From the NCBI GenBank assembly GCA_023260815.1, contig JALQUE010000371.1, positions 1-11,878 on the forward strand: DNA of 11,878 bases, read 5' to 3'. This document shows, in pieces, positions 1 to 6,320 of the stretch (within the stretch, counting starts at the first letter, position 1; every line of letters starts with the position of its first letter). Below the pieces are notes generated by a model, which did not search any database, was not told the DNA's origin, and was given only the letters and a program-made list of their open reading frames with translations. The translations under genes were made by a program, and so were the position numbers. The DNA comes from Roseovarius sp. (lineage in GTDB: Bacteria > Pseudomonadota > Alphaproteobacteria > Rhodobacterales > Rhodobacteraceae).

Positions 1-660
1 GGTCACGTCGGTGGGGGTGGCGTCGGGATTGATCGGCCCGCCGATCAGGGTGAGCGAGCGCGGCTGCGCGTCGGGATCGATCTCGGCCAGCAGGGCGGTG
101 GCGGCCAGCGTCAGGGGGGCGGGCTGGCAGACGGCGATCACATGCAGATCGCTGCCCAGTTCGCGCATGAATTCAGACAGGTAGAGGGTGTAATCCTCGA
201 CATCGAACTTGCCGGCGGAGACAGGGATGTCGCGGGCATTGTGCCAATCGGTGACATAGACCTCGCAATCGGGGAGCAACGAGCGCACGGTAGAGCGCAG
301 CAGCGTGGCGTAATGGCCCGACATCGGCGCGATCAGCAGAACGCGGCGATCCATTTCACCGCGGCCCAGAACATCGAAGTGGATCAGATCGCCAAAAGGG
401 CGCTCGACGACGGTTTCGACGTTGATCAGGTGATCGCGCCCATCCTCGCCGGTGATCGATTCGATTCCCCAGTCCGGCTTGGTGACGATTCGCTGGAATG
501 TGCGTTCCGTAACCTCGCCCCAGGCGGCCATCCATTGCAGCGCAGGGTTTGGCGTCATTGCAAAAACAGGGTAGGATGCAACGGAAAGTGCCGTTGCGCC
601 CAACCATTGATTTGTATTTCGGAGGGTTTCCATCCAATCGTATGTCATCATGTACCGCAT
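1..660 (-). CDS. phaZ: Intracellular polyhydroxybutyrate depolymerase, C-terminus beyond window
   Basis: Mobilises stored PHB in the cytoplasm by hydrolysing granule polymer to hydroxybutyrate monomers and oligomers. I translated the minus strand by hand: the protein begins MRYMMTYDWMETLRNTNQWL and stays open for 220 residues to the window edge; the intact family protein is usually a little over 400 residues. The N-terminus is typical of intracellular PhaZ. The motif HVIAVCQP places a cysteine at residue 178 where a lipase-box serine would sit; in the Ralstonia eutropha PhaZa1 family the nucleophile is a cysteine. PMSGHYATL near residues 112-120 precedes it in the alpha/beta-hydrolase fold. 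The aspartate and histidine of the triad lie outside the window. The start at 660 is supported by AAGGAG (complement of 667-672) six bases upstream; ATGs at 651 and 648 are less well placed. It is divergent from phaC across a 105-bp gap. Family assignment is firm; activity is inferred. Confidence 0.93.
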   Translation of the reverse strand, partial: MRYMMTYDWMETLRNTNQWLGATALSVASYPVFAMTPNPALQWMAAWGEVTERTFQRIVTKPDWGIESITGEDGRDHLINVETVVERPFGDLIHFDVLGRGEMDRRVLLIAPMSGHYATLLRSTVRSLLPDCEVYVTDWHNARDIPVSAGKFDVEDYTLYLSEFMRELGSDLHVIAVCQPAPLTLAATALLAEIDPDAQPRSLTLIGGPINPDATPTDVT

Positions 661-731
661 CGTCGTCTCCTTGTGCCGGGGCGTGCCGGTTCCATTCGTC
701 GCACTGTCCCCTCCGGTCGGGCGACGTTATG

Positions 732-742
732 CTGCATAGCAG
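732..742. promoter_or_regulatory. Candidate PhaR operator in the phaZ/phaC intergenic gap
   Basis: The palindrome CTGC-ATA-GCAG lies 23 bases before the phaC start codon and just ahead of its ribosome binding site. It matches the CTGC-N3-GCAG pattern found twice upstream of phaP in this window. PhaR of Paracoccus denitrificans is known to bind TGC-rich sites of this kind. Its place close to phaC, and about 72 bp from the phaZ start on the other strand, would let one repressor affect synthase and depolymerase together. Binding is inferred. Confidence 0.6.
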
Positions 743-765
743 AAACTTAAGAGGAATCCATTCAT

Positions 766-2574
766 ATGACAACGAAAGAGGAGGCCACGGGCGAAAATCT
801 CGATAAAATGACCGAGAACCTCGCACGGGTCGAAGAGTTGTCACAGCGTCTGATCGCGGCGCTTTCGGCGCGAAACCCGGCGAATCCCACGCTGAGCGGG
901 CCGTCACAAGACCTTTTCGCCAAGGCGGCAGCGTCCTACTGGGCCGAGATGGTGGAGAACCCCGGCAAGCTGTATGAACGGCAGTTGGAGTATTGGGGCC
1001 AGTCGGTGCGGCATTTCATGGACGCACAGCAGCAATTGCTGCAGGGCCACCGCCCGCATGAGCCGAACGAGACGGCAGATGATCCGCTCAAGGACGACAA
1101 GCGGTTTTCCAACCCGCTATGGAACACGCATCCGTTCTTTCATTATGTCAAACATCAATATGCCCTGAATGCCCGCGCCATCGAGCAGGCGGTGCAGGAG
1201 GTCGATGATCTTGATCCGACGGAAAAGCAGCGGCTGAACTATTTCGCGCGGCAGATCGTCGACATGATGAGCCCCACGAATTTTCTGGGCACCAATCCCG
1301 ATGCGCTGGAAAAGGCGGTGGAGACCGAAGGCGAAAGCCTTGTGCGCGGGCTTGAGAATCTGGTGGCCGATCTGGAGGCCAATAACGGCGAGATGCTGGT
1401 GCGGCTGGCCGATGAGAGCGCGTTCGAATTGGGCCGCAACATCGCCACCACGCAGGGCGAGGTGGTCTATCGCAACCGGATGATGGAAATCATCCAGTAC
1501 GCGCCCACCACAGACCAGGTCCACGAGATCCCCGTCGTGATCTTTCCGCCGTGGATCAACAAGTATTACGTGCTGGACCTGAAGCCGGAAAACAGCCTGA
1601 TCAAGTGGATCACCGAGCAGGGCTATACCCTGTTCGTGGTCAGTTGGATCAATCCCGATGCGAGCTATGCCGAGGTGGGCATGGACGATTATATCGAGGA
1701 TGGTTTCCTGACCGCGATCCGCGAGGCCAAGGCGATCTGCGGCACGAAACAGGTCAATGCCGTGGGTTATTGCATCGCGGGCACCACGCTGCATCTGACG
1801 TTGGCCCTGATGGCCAAGCGCGGCGACACATCGGTGAAATCCGCGACCTTCTTCACCGCGCTGACCGATTTCGCCGAGCAGGGCGAGTTCACGCCCTTCC
1901 TGCAGGACGATTTCGTGGATGGAATCGAAAAGGAAGTCGAAGAAAAGGGTGTGTTGCGGTCCTTCATCATGTCGCGGACGATGTCGTTCCTGCGGTCGAA
2001 GGATCTGGTCTATCAGCCGGCTGTGCGCAGCTACATGATGGGCGAGGCGCCGCCGGCCTTTGATCTGCTCTATTGGAACGGCGACGGGGCGAACCTGCCG
2101 GGGCGGATGACGGTCGAGTATCTGCGCGGCCTGTGCCAGAAGAACGAGTTCGTCAACGAGGGCTACGAGATCTGCGGCGAGACATTGAAGATCAGCGATG
2201 TGAAGGTGCCGGTGATGTCGGTGACCTGCGAGACCGACCACATCGCGCCGTGGAAGGACTGCTATCGCGGATTTCAGAAGGTCGGCGCCAAGGACAAGAC
2301 CTTTCTGGTGTCACAGTCGGGCCATATCGCGGGGATCGTCAACCCGCCCAGCAAGAAGAAATACGGCCATTACACCAATGCCGATCTGACCGGGCAGGCC
2401 GGGGACTGGATGGAGGGTGCGACCTTCCACGAGGGGTCGTGGTGGCCCCGGTGGGAGGCCTGGCTGCGCAAGCGCTCGGGCAAGAAGGTTGACGCTAGGG
2501 CACCTGGCGATTCGGAGCATCCGTCGCTGTGTCCTGCACCGGGCACATATGTTGAGGTCAAGGCAAAGCTTTGA
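766..2574 (+). CDS. phaC: Class I poly(3-hydroxyalkanoate) synthase
   Basis: Polymerises (R)-3-hydroxybutyryl-CoA to PHB at the granule surface, releasing CoA. The 602-residue length fits class I synthases (about 590-600) that work without a PhaE or PhaR-subunit partner. The N-terminal third (to about residue 200) is the less conserved synthase N-domain. An alpha/beta-hydrolase core follows, with the PHA-synthase lipase-like box GYCIAG and nucleophile Cys336. The other catalytic residues fit Asp491 in ETDHIAPW and His520 in SQSGHIAG. The tail ends in PAPGTYVEVKAKL, a usual class I ending. The start at 766 has GAGGA (751-755) ten bases upstream. It is divergent from phaZ and followed after 132 bp by phaP. 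A candidate PhaR site lies just upstream. No frameshift or missing catalytic residue is seen. Assignment is very secure. Confidence 0.97.
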   Translation: MTTKEEATGENLDKMTENLARVEELSQRLIAALSARNPANPTLSGPSQDLFAKAAASYWAEMVENPGKLYERQLEYWGQSVRHFMDAQQQLLQGHRPHEPNETADDPLKDDKRFSNPLWNTHPFFHYVKHQYALNARAIEQAVQEVDDLDPTEKQRLNYFARQIVDMMSPTNFLGTNPDALEKAVETEGESLVRGLENLVADLEANNGEMLVRLADESAFELGRNIATTQGEVVYRNRMMEIIQYAPTTDQVHEIPVVIFPPWINKYYVLDLKPENSLIKWITEQGYTLFVVSWINPDASYAEVGMDDYIEDGFLTAIREAKAICGTKQVNAVGYCIAGTTLHLTLALMAKRGDTSVKSATFFTALTDFAEQGEFTPFLQDDFVDGIEKEVEEKGVLRSFIMSRTMSFLRSKDLVYQPAVRSYMMGEAPPAFDLLYWNGDGANLPGRMTVEYLRGLCQKNEFVNEGYEICGETLKISDVKVPVMSVTCETDHIAPWKDCYRGFQKVGAKDKTFLVSQSGHIAGIVNPPSKKKYGHYTNADLTGQAGDWMEGATFHEGSWWPRWEAWLRKRSGKKVDARAPGDSEHPSLCPAPGTYVEVKAKL

Positions 2575-2595
2575 TTACATGGGATTTTCTGAAAA

Positions 2596-2610
2596 TGCTG
2601 CAATGCAGCA
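2596..2610. promoter_or_regulatory. Candidate PhaR operator 1 upstream of phaP
   Basis: TGCTGCA-A-TGCAGCA is a perfect 7+1+7 palindrome and contains CTGC-AAT-GCAG at 2598-2608. It lies upstream of the putative phaP -35 element. A second copy of the core pattern follows 29 bp downstream, centre to centre. TGC-rich sites between phaC and phaP are the established targets of PhaR in Paracoccus denitrificans. The call here is by similarity of pattern and position. Confidence 0.75.
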
Positions 2611-2618
2611 ATAAAGGG

Positions 2619-2647
2619 TTGATTTTCTGCGCTGCAGCATACATATT
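2619..2647 (+). promoter_or_regulatory. Putative phaP promoter
   Basis: TTGATT (2619-2624) and CATATT (2642-2647) with a 17-bp spacer form a reasonable sigma70-type promoter in the AT-richer gap between phaC and phaP. The second PhaR-like palindrome lies wholly inside the spacer, so a bound repressor would block RNA polymerase. Both hexamers deviate from consensus, and other start sites are possible. Confidence 0.45.
2627..2637. promoter_or_regulatory. Candidate PhaR operator 2 upstream of phaP
   Basis: CTGC-GCT-GCAG is the second exact copy of the spaced palindrome upstream of phaP, with GCTGCAGC (2631-2638) as an embedded perfect 8-mer palindrome. It sits between the putative -35 and -10 hexamers of phaP. 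A further direct repeat TTGCAG-TTGCAG (2650-2661) immediately downstream may be extra half-sites. Confidence 0.72.
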
Positions 2648-2706
2648 GTTTGCAGTTGCAGAGAAACGGGGTGTTCCCGTTCCAATCCAGACCTGAGGAT
2701 ATGACC

Positions 2707-3153
2707 ATGGCTAAAGCACAAGATTTCAGCACCGTGATGAAAGACATCATGGGCGCGTTCCCCGTCGACACCAAAGCGATGGAAGATGCCTTCAAGAACC
2801 AGGCCGCCCTGAGCGAGAAGCTGTCGGGTGTTGCCCTGGACGCCGCCGAGAAGTCGGCCGAGATTTCCAGCAAGTGGACCAAAGAGACCCTGGCGAAGAT
2901 GTCGGACATGACCAAGGCGAAAGCCGAGCCTGCCGATTACGCCAAGGCGATGACCGATTTCGCATCGGCCAATGCCGAAGTGGCCGCCGAGAACATGGCC
3001 GCCTTCGCCGAAATCGCCAAGAAAGTTCAGATGGACACCGTCGAACTGATGATGGCCGCCGGCAAAGACCTGCAGGAAGACGCAGCCAAAGCCGTCAAGA
3101 AAGCCACAGACGACGTGACGTCGGCTGCAAAGAAAGCCACCGCCGCCAAGTAA
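2707..3153 (+). CDS. phaP: Phasin, PHB granule-associated protein
   Basis: A small amphiphilic protein that coats PHB granules and controls their size and number. The 148-residue product begins MAKAQDFSTVMKDIMGAFPVD and is almost entirely predicted helix, rich in Ala, Lys, Glu and Met. It resembles the alphaproteobacterial phasin (Phasin_2) family, including the WTKETLAKMSDM stretch. The last about 25 residues are Ala/Lys-rich (AAKKATAAK), giving a basic tail. No signal peptide or membrane segment is seen. The ATG at 2707 is chosen because GAGG (2695-2698) lies eight bases upstream; the in-frame ATG at 2701 leaves only two bases and would add two residues. It has its own promoter region with two PhaR-like operators and ends at a strong terminator, so it is probably monocistronic, highly expressed and derepressed when PHB accumulates. 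Confidence 0.93.
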   Translation: MAKAQDFSTVMKDIMGAFPVDTKAMEDAFKNQAALSEKLSGVALDAAEKSAEISSKWTKETLAKMSDMTKAKAEPADYAKAMTDFASANAEVAAENMAAFAEIAKKVQMDTVELMMAAGKDLQEDAAKAVKKATDDVTSAAKKATAAK

Positions 3154-3208
3154 GCGCGCGGACGGAACATACGACCCGATCCTCCCTCCCTGAAAGGGTC
3201 TGTATGAC

Positions 3209-3245
3209 AAGGGTGAGCCGAATGCGGCTCGCCCTTTCTTTTTGT
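3209..3245 (+). terminator. Rho-independent terminator after phaP
   Basis: A 12-bp stem, AAGGGTGAGCCG (3209-3220) pairing with CGGCTCGCCCTT (3225-3236) with one G-T wobble, closes on the four-base loop AATG. It is followed by a T-rich tract to about 3246. It lies 56 bp after the phaP stop and insulates phaR from phaP transcription. Confidence 0.88.
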
Positions 3246-3265
3246 TCTGCGGTCGCATAAGGTTT

Positions 3266-3277
3266 GCTGCAGCGCTG
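3266..3277. promoter_or_regulatory. Candidate PhaR autoregulatory operator
   Basis: GCTGCAGCGCTG, 22 bases before the phaR GTG start, contains the perfect palindrome GCTGCAGC. Read on the minus strand it is TTCAGCGCTGCAGCAAAC, which matches TTCTGCGCTGCAGCATAC at the second phaP operator in 16 of 18 positions. PhaR is known to repress its own gene in Paracoccus, so this is a likely autoregulation site. One half-site is degenerate (CAGC instead of CTGC). Confidence 0.6.
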
Positions 3278-3299
3278 AAAACATCGGGAGGACCGAGCC

Positions 3300-3884
3300 G
3301 TGGCCGAGACAGACAAGCCTCTGCTTATCAAACGCTACGCCAGCCGGCGGCTCTATAATACCGAGACTTCGGATTACGTGACGCTGGAAGATATCGCGGA
3401 GTTCATCCGCGATGGGCGAGAAGTGCAGATCATCGATCTCAAATCCGGGGACGACCTGACGCGGCAATACCTGCTGCAGATCGTCGCCGAGCACGAAAGC
3501 AAGGGCGAAAGCGTGTTGCCGATCAGCGTGCTGACCGATCTGGTGCGCAGCTACACCACGCAGGCCACCAGCGTCGTGCCGGAGTTCCTGGCCGCCAGCT
3601 TCGAGATGCTCCGCGAGGGGCAATCGGCGATGATGGAGAACATGACCAAGGCCAATCCGCTGGCGAACATGCCCGGCATGGAGGCGATGCGCGCGCAGCA
3701 GGAAGCCTTCATGAAGGCGATGACTGGCGGCATGGGCGGGCTGTCGAGCATGAACACCGGGCCTGTGGCCAAGGACGAAAGCACGCCCAAGCCGACGGCT
3801 GCTCCCGAAAAGGGAGAGGATCTGGACGAGATCCGCAAGCAATTATCAGAGCTGCAGGACAAGCTGTCGAAGCTCAACAAATAG
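3300..3884 (+). CDS. phaR: PHB-responsive transcriptional repressor PhaR
   Basis: Represses phasin (and its own) transcription; in Paracoccus denitrificans PhaR leaves DNA when it binds nascent PHB, tying phasin supply to polymer. The 194-residue protein carries the conserved N-terminal PHB-accumulation-regulator DNA-binding domain at about residues 8-68, with IKRYASRRLYNTETSDYVTLE as hallmark. The central regulator domain covers about 70-110. A Met/Gly-rich linker and a Pro/Lys-rich segment (about 115-172) follow, then a short coiled-coil end (about 174-193, LDEIRKQLSELQDKLSKL). The start is GTG at 3300 with GGGAGG (3286-3291) eight bases upstream. It is separated from phaP by a terminator, so it has its own promoter; a PhaR-like palindrome lies in its leader. 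A LysR gene follows after 13 bp with no terminator between. Confidence 0.95.
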   Translation: MAETDKPLLIKRYASRRLYNTETSDYVTLEDIAEFIRDGREVQIIDLKSGDDLTRQYLLQIVAEHESKGESVLPISVLTDLVRSYTTQATSVVPEFLAASFEMLREGQSAMMENMTKANPLANMPGMEAMRAQQEAFMKAMTGGMGGLSSMNTGPVAKDESTPKPTAAPEKGEDLDEIRKQLSELQDKLSKLNK

Positions 3885-3897
3885 GGCGGGGCGGCGC

Positions 3898-4887
3898 ATG
3901 GTCGACAGTCCGGGCCGGATCACCCTGTGGGGGATCGAGGTGTTCATGGCGGCGGCCGATGAGCGGTCGATCTCGGCGGCGGCCAAGCGGTTGGGGGCCA
4001 GCCCCTCGGCGGTGAGCCAGCAATTGACCAATCTGGAAAGCGCTGTCGGGGCCACGCTGTTGCAGCGCAATGCGCGCCCCGTGCGGCTGACGCCTGCGGG
4101 CGAGATCATGAAACGGCACGCGCTGGTCATTCTGAACGAGGCCGCACAGGCACGGGCGGAACTGGCCATGTCGGATCTGTCGATGCTGACGCGGTTCCGG
4201 CTGGGCATGATCGAGGATTTCGAAGCCGATGTGACCCCGCAGCTTCTGACGCATATGGCCGAAGAGTTGAGGGGCTGCCAGTTTTTGCTGGAGACCGGGG
4301 CGAGCCATGCGCTGTTCGATCTGCTGGATCAGCGCGCGCTGGATGTGATCGTGGCGGCGGATCTGGGGGCGGGCGCAGGCGGAGACTGGGCCGAGGTGCA
4401 TCCGGTGCTGCGCGAGGGATTTGTCGCGGTGGTGCCCAAGGGCGCGCTGCGGGCGGACAAGGATGTGCTGCGGCAACTCAAACGGCTGCCGCTGGTGCAA
4501 TACACGCAGCGCCATTATATGGGGCGGCTGGTGAGCGCGCATCTGATCCGCCAGAACCTTGCCCTGCGGCACCGGTTCGAGATCGACAGTTATCACGCCA
4601 TCCTTGCGCTGGTCGGGCAGGGGGCGGGATGGACCATCCTGCCGCCGCTGGCCCTGATGCGGGCGCGGCGCTTTGCCGATCAGATCGACGTGCTGGAACT
4701 GCCGTTCGAGCCGATTTCACGCACCATTTCCCTGACGGCGCGCAAGGACATTCTGGGTGAGATGCCGGCACAGGTGGCCGCCACGCTGCGCCCCATCCTG
4801 CAAGAGCGCATCGTCGGGCCTGCCCTTGCGGCATACCCGTTTCTGGAAGGTCATATGACGGTGTTGCAGGGCGCTCAGGTGCCGTAG
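3898..4887 (+). CDS. LysR-family transcriptional regulator
   Basis: A 329-residue LysR-type regulator of normal length. Residues about 9-68 form the winged helix-turn-helix (SISAAAKRLGASPSAVSQQL as the HTH, then the wing to LTPAGE). The rest is a periplasmic-binding-protein-like effector domain (about 97-300) with the usual two-lobed pattern (VVAADL near the hinge; GQGAGWTILPPLAL near residues 240-253). Ligand and targets cannot be read from sequence. It starts 13 bp after phaR stops and no terminator is visible, so phaR readthrough is likely; the ribosome binding site is poor (G-rich run only). Its 3' end overlaps the convergent aminotransferase gene by 13 bp (4875-4887). LysR proteins often control a neighbouring gene; candidates are the aminotransferase and the amine-catabolic cluster, but there is no divergent gene pair here, so this is a guess. 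Confidence 0.9.
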   Translation: MVDSPGRITLWGIEVFMAAADERSISAAAKRLGASPSAVSQQLTNLESAVGATLLQRNARPVRLTPAGEIMKRHALVILNEAAQARAELAMSDLSMLTRFRLGMIEDFEADVTPQLLTHMAEELRGCQFLLETGASHALFDLLDQRALDVIVAADLGAGAGGDWAEVHPVLREGFVAVVPKGALRADKDVLRQLKRLPLVQYTQRHYMGRLVSAHLIRQNLALRHRFEIDSYHAILALVGQGAGWTILPPLALMRARRFADQIDVLELPFEPISRTISLTARKDILGEMPAQVAATLRPILQERIVGPALAAYPFLEGHMTVLQGAQVP

Positions 4888-6086
4888 GCGCGGCGCTCCT
4901 CGCCCATCACGTCATGCGCCGCCGCGATCAGCGCATCGGCGATCCCATCCAGCTCGGGGCGGGTCAGGCGGGCGGGCAGGCGCGTGTCACAGGCGCGCAT
5001 CAGCATCGCCCGTGTGCCCGCCAGGTCACCTGGTGCCTGGGGCAGAAAGCGCCAGTTCCAGAAGGCGCGCGCATTGTCCGCCGACATCCCGAACACCTGC
5101 ACCTTGACGCCGCGCGCCGCGGCGGCGGTGGCGAAGGCGCGGGTTTCGTCGTCGGTCAGTCCCACGAGGTTGAACTGGATGGAATCGGGGGCGCGCTCTT
5201 CTTGCGGAAGTTTGGCGGGGACATGCAGCCATTGGCAGTCACTCAGGCGCGCGGCGACGTGATCGTGATTGGCGCGTCCATCGGTGACGCGGCGCGGGAT
5301 TTCGGCCAGTTGCGGACGGATGATCGCCGCAGACAGGTTGTTCATGCGCAGATTGTAGAGCGGCAGGCGGTTCTGCCAGGTCCCGAAAGCGGTGGTCAGT
5401 GCGTCGTCCTGTGTGGGGCTGTGCTTGGACCAGTTGTGTTCATAGGCGCCGGACATGATGACGGCGCGGGCCACCAGATCGGGGTCGTCGGTGATCAGGA
5501 TGCCGCCTTCGCCGGCATTGACCAGCTTGTAGGACTGGAAGCTGAAGCAGCCGACCCGCCCGATGGTGCCGATATTGCGCCCGGACCATGTGGTGCCAAG
5601 CGAATGGGCCGCGTCCTCGATCACCGGCAGGCCGCGCGCATCGCACAGCGCCATCACCGCGTCCATGTCGCTGGTATGGCCGCGCATATGGCTGATGAGC
5701 ACTGCCTGAACGCCATCGAGCTTGGCTTCGAAATCGGCCATATCGATGCGGTAATTTTCGGCCACGTCGCACAGGATGGGGATGCAATCGGCATGCACAA
5801 CGGACGAGGGCACGGCGGCGAAGGTGAAGGCCGGGATCAACACCCGCGCATCGCGCGGCAGGCCAAGTGCCTTGAGCGACAGGAACAGAGCCGCGGAACA
5901 GGACGACACCGCCAACGCGTAGCGGCTGCCCATGAGGGCCGCGAATTCACGTTCCAGCAACGCGACGGGCGCGTCCTGTGGGGCGGTGTAGCGGAACAGG
6001 TCGCCCGATTGCAGCATGCGGTCGATCTCGGCGCGGGCGGCGTCGGGAATGGGCTCGGCATCGTAGACATTCGGTGTGAGCGACAT
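4875..6086 (-). CDS. DegT/DnrJ/EryC1/StrS-family PLP-dependent aminotransferase
   Basis: A fold-type I PLP enzyme of the sugar-aminotransferase (SMAT) family, 403 residues, close to family length. Visible landmarks are SSCSAALFLSL (about 61-71, phosphate-binding region), IPAFTFAAVPSSV (84-96), VIEDAAHSLG with Asp158 to pair the PLP ring nitrogen, and FSFQSYKLVNAGEGG with Lys187 as Schiff-base lysine. Members transaminate keto-sugars in surface polysaccharide and antibiotic synthesis, and some act on other carbonyls. No sugar-nucleotide or glycosyltransferase genes are nearby, so the substrate is open. The start at 6086 is chosen because AGGAAAG precedes it at normal spacing; an upstream in-frame ATG (6167) would add 27 unlike residues. 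It is convergent with, and overlaps, the LysR gene. It lies 234 bp downstream of the puuB-like gene on the same strand and may be co-transcribed or independent. Confidence 0.88.
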   Translation of the reverse strand: MSLTPNVYDAEPIPDAARAEIDRMLQSGDLFRYTAPQDAPVALLEREFAALMGSRYALAVSSCSAALFLSLKALGLPRDARVLIPAFTFAAVPSSVVHADCIPILCDVAENYRIDMADFEAKLDGVQAVLISHMRGHTSDMDAVMALCDARGLPVIEDAAHSLGTTWSGRNIGTIGRVGCFSFQSYKLVNAGEGGILITDDPDLVARAVIMSGAYEHNWSKHSPTQDDALTTAFGTWQNRLPLYNLRMNNLSAAIIRPQLAEIPRRVTDGRANHDHVAARLSDCQWLHVPAKLPQEERAPDSIQFNLVGLTDDETRAFATAAAARGVKVQVFGMSADNARAFWNWRFLPQAPGDLAGTRAMLMRACDTRLPARLTRPELDGIADALIAAAHDVMGEERRAYGT

Positions 6087-6259
6087 ATGTTCGGCTTTCC
6101 TGAAGTTTGATTTCGGGAAAGTTAAACGACTTGGCCCCGCCGCCCAAGAGAAATTTCTGTGACACATTGCCAGAGGTCATGGCGACGGGTGCCCGACAGG
6201 GGCGCCCGCGCCGCTGGAGTGGGCGGGCTGCGCGCAAAGCTGGTCATATGGTTTTGCGT

Positions 6260-6285
6260 TTCGGGTTCACTTGCGATGACCCGAA
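6260..6285. other. Imperfect hairpin downstream of the puuB-like gene
   Basis: TTCGGGTTCA (6260-6269) can pair with TGACCCGAA (6277-6285) with one bulged T and a seven-base loop. It lies about 36 bp past the stop codon of the puuB-like gene on the minus strand. No T-tract follows on either strand, so it is not a standard intrinsic terminator; it could slow polymerase or protect a 3' end. I see no gene in the surrounding gap 6087-6320. Confidence 0.3.
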
Positions 6286-6320
6286 GATGTGCCTGCGATG
6301 GTCGGCGGAGCGCGGACGGG

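Noticed and set aside
142..750. Plus-strand open frame of 202 codons at the left end
   Set aside because: Opposite to phaZ, whose hand translation on the minus strand gives a clear depolymerase sequence with a ribosome binding site.
2650..2706. Earlier TTG start for phaP
   Set aside because: It would put promoter and operator sequence into the protein and has no ribosome binding site; the added residues do not resemble phasins.
4914..6110. Plus-strand open frame of 398 codons opposite the aminotransferase gene
   Set aside because: Antisense shadow; the minus strand has the PLP-binding Asp and Lys in conserved motifs.
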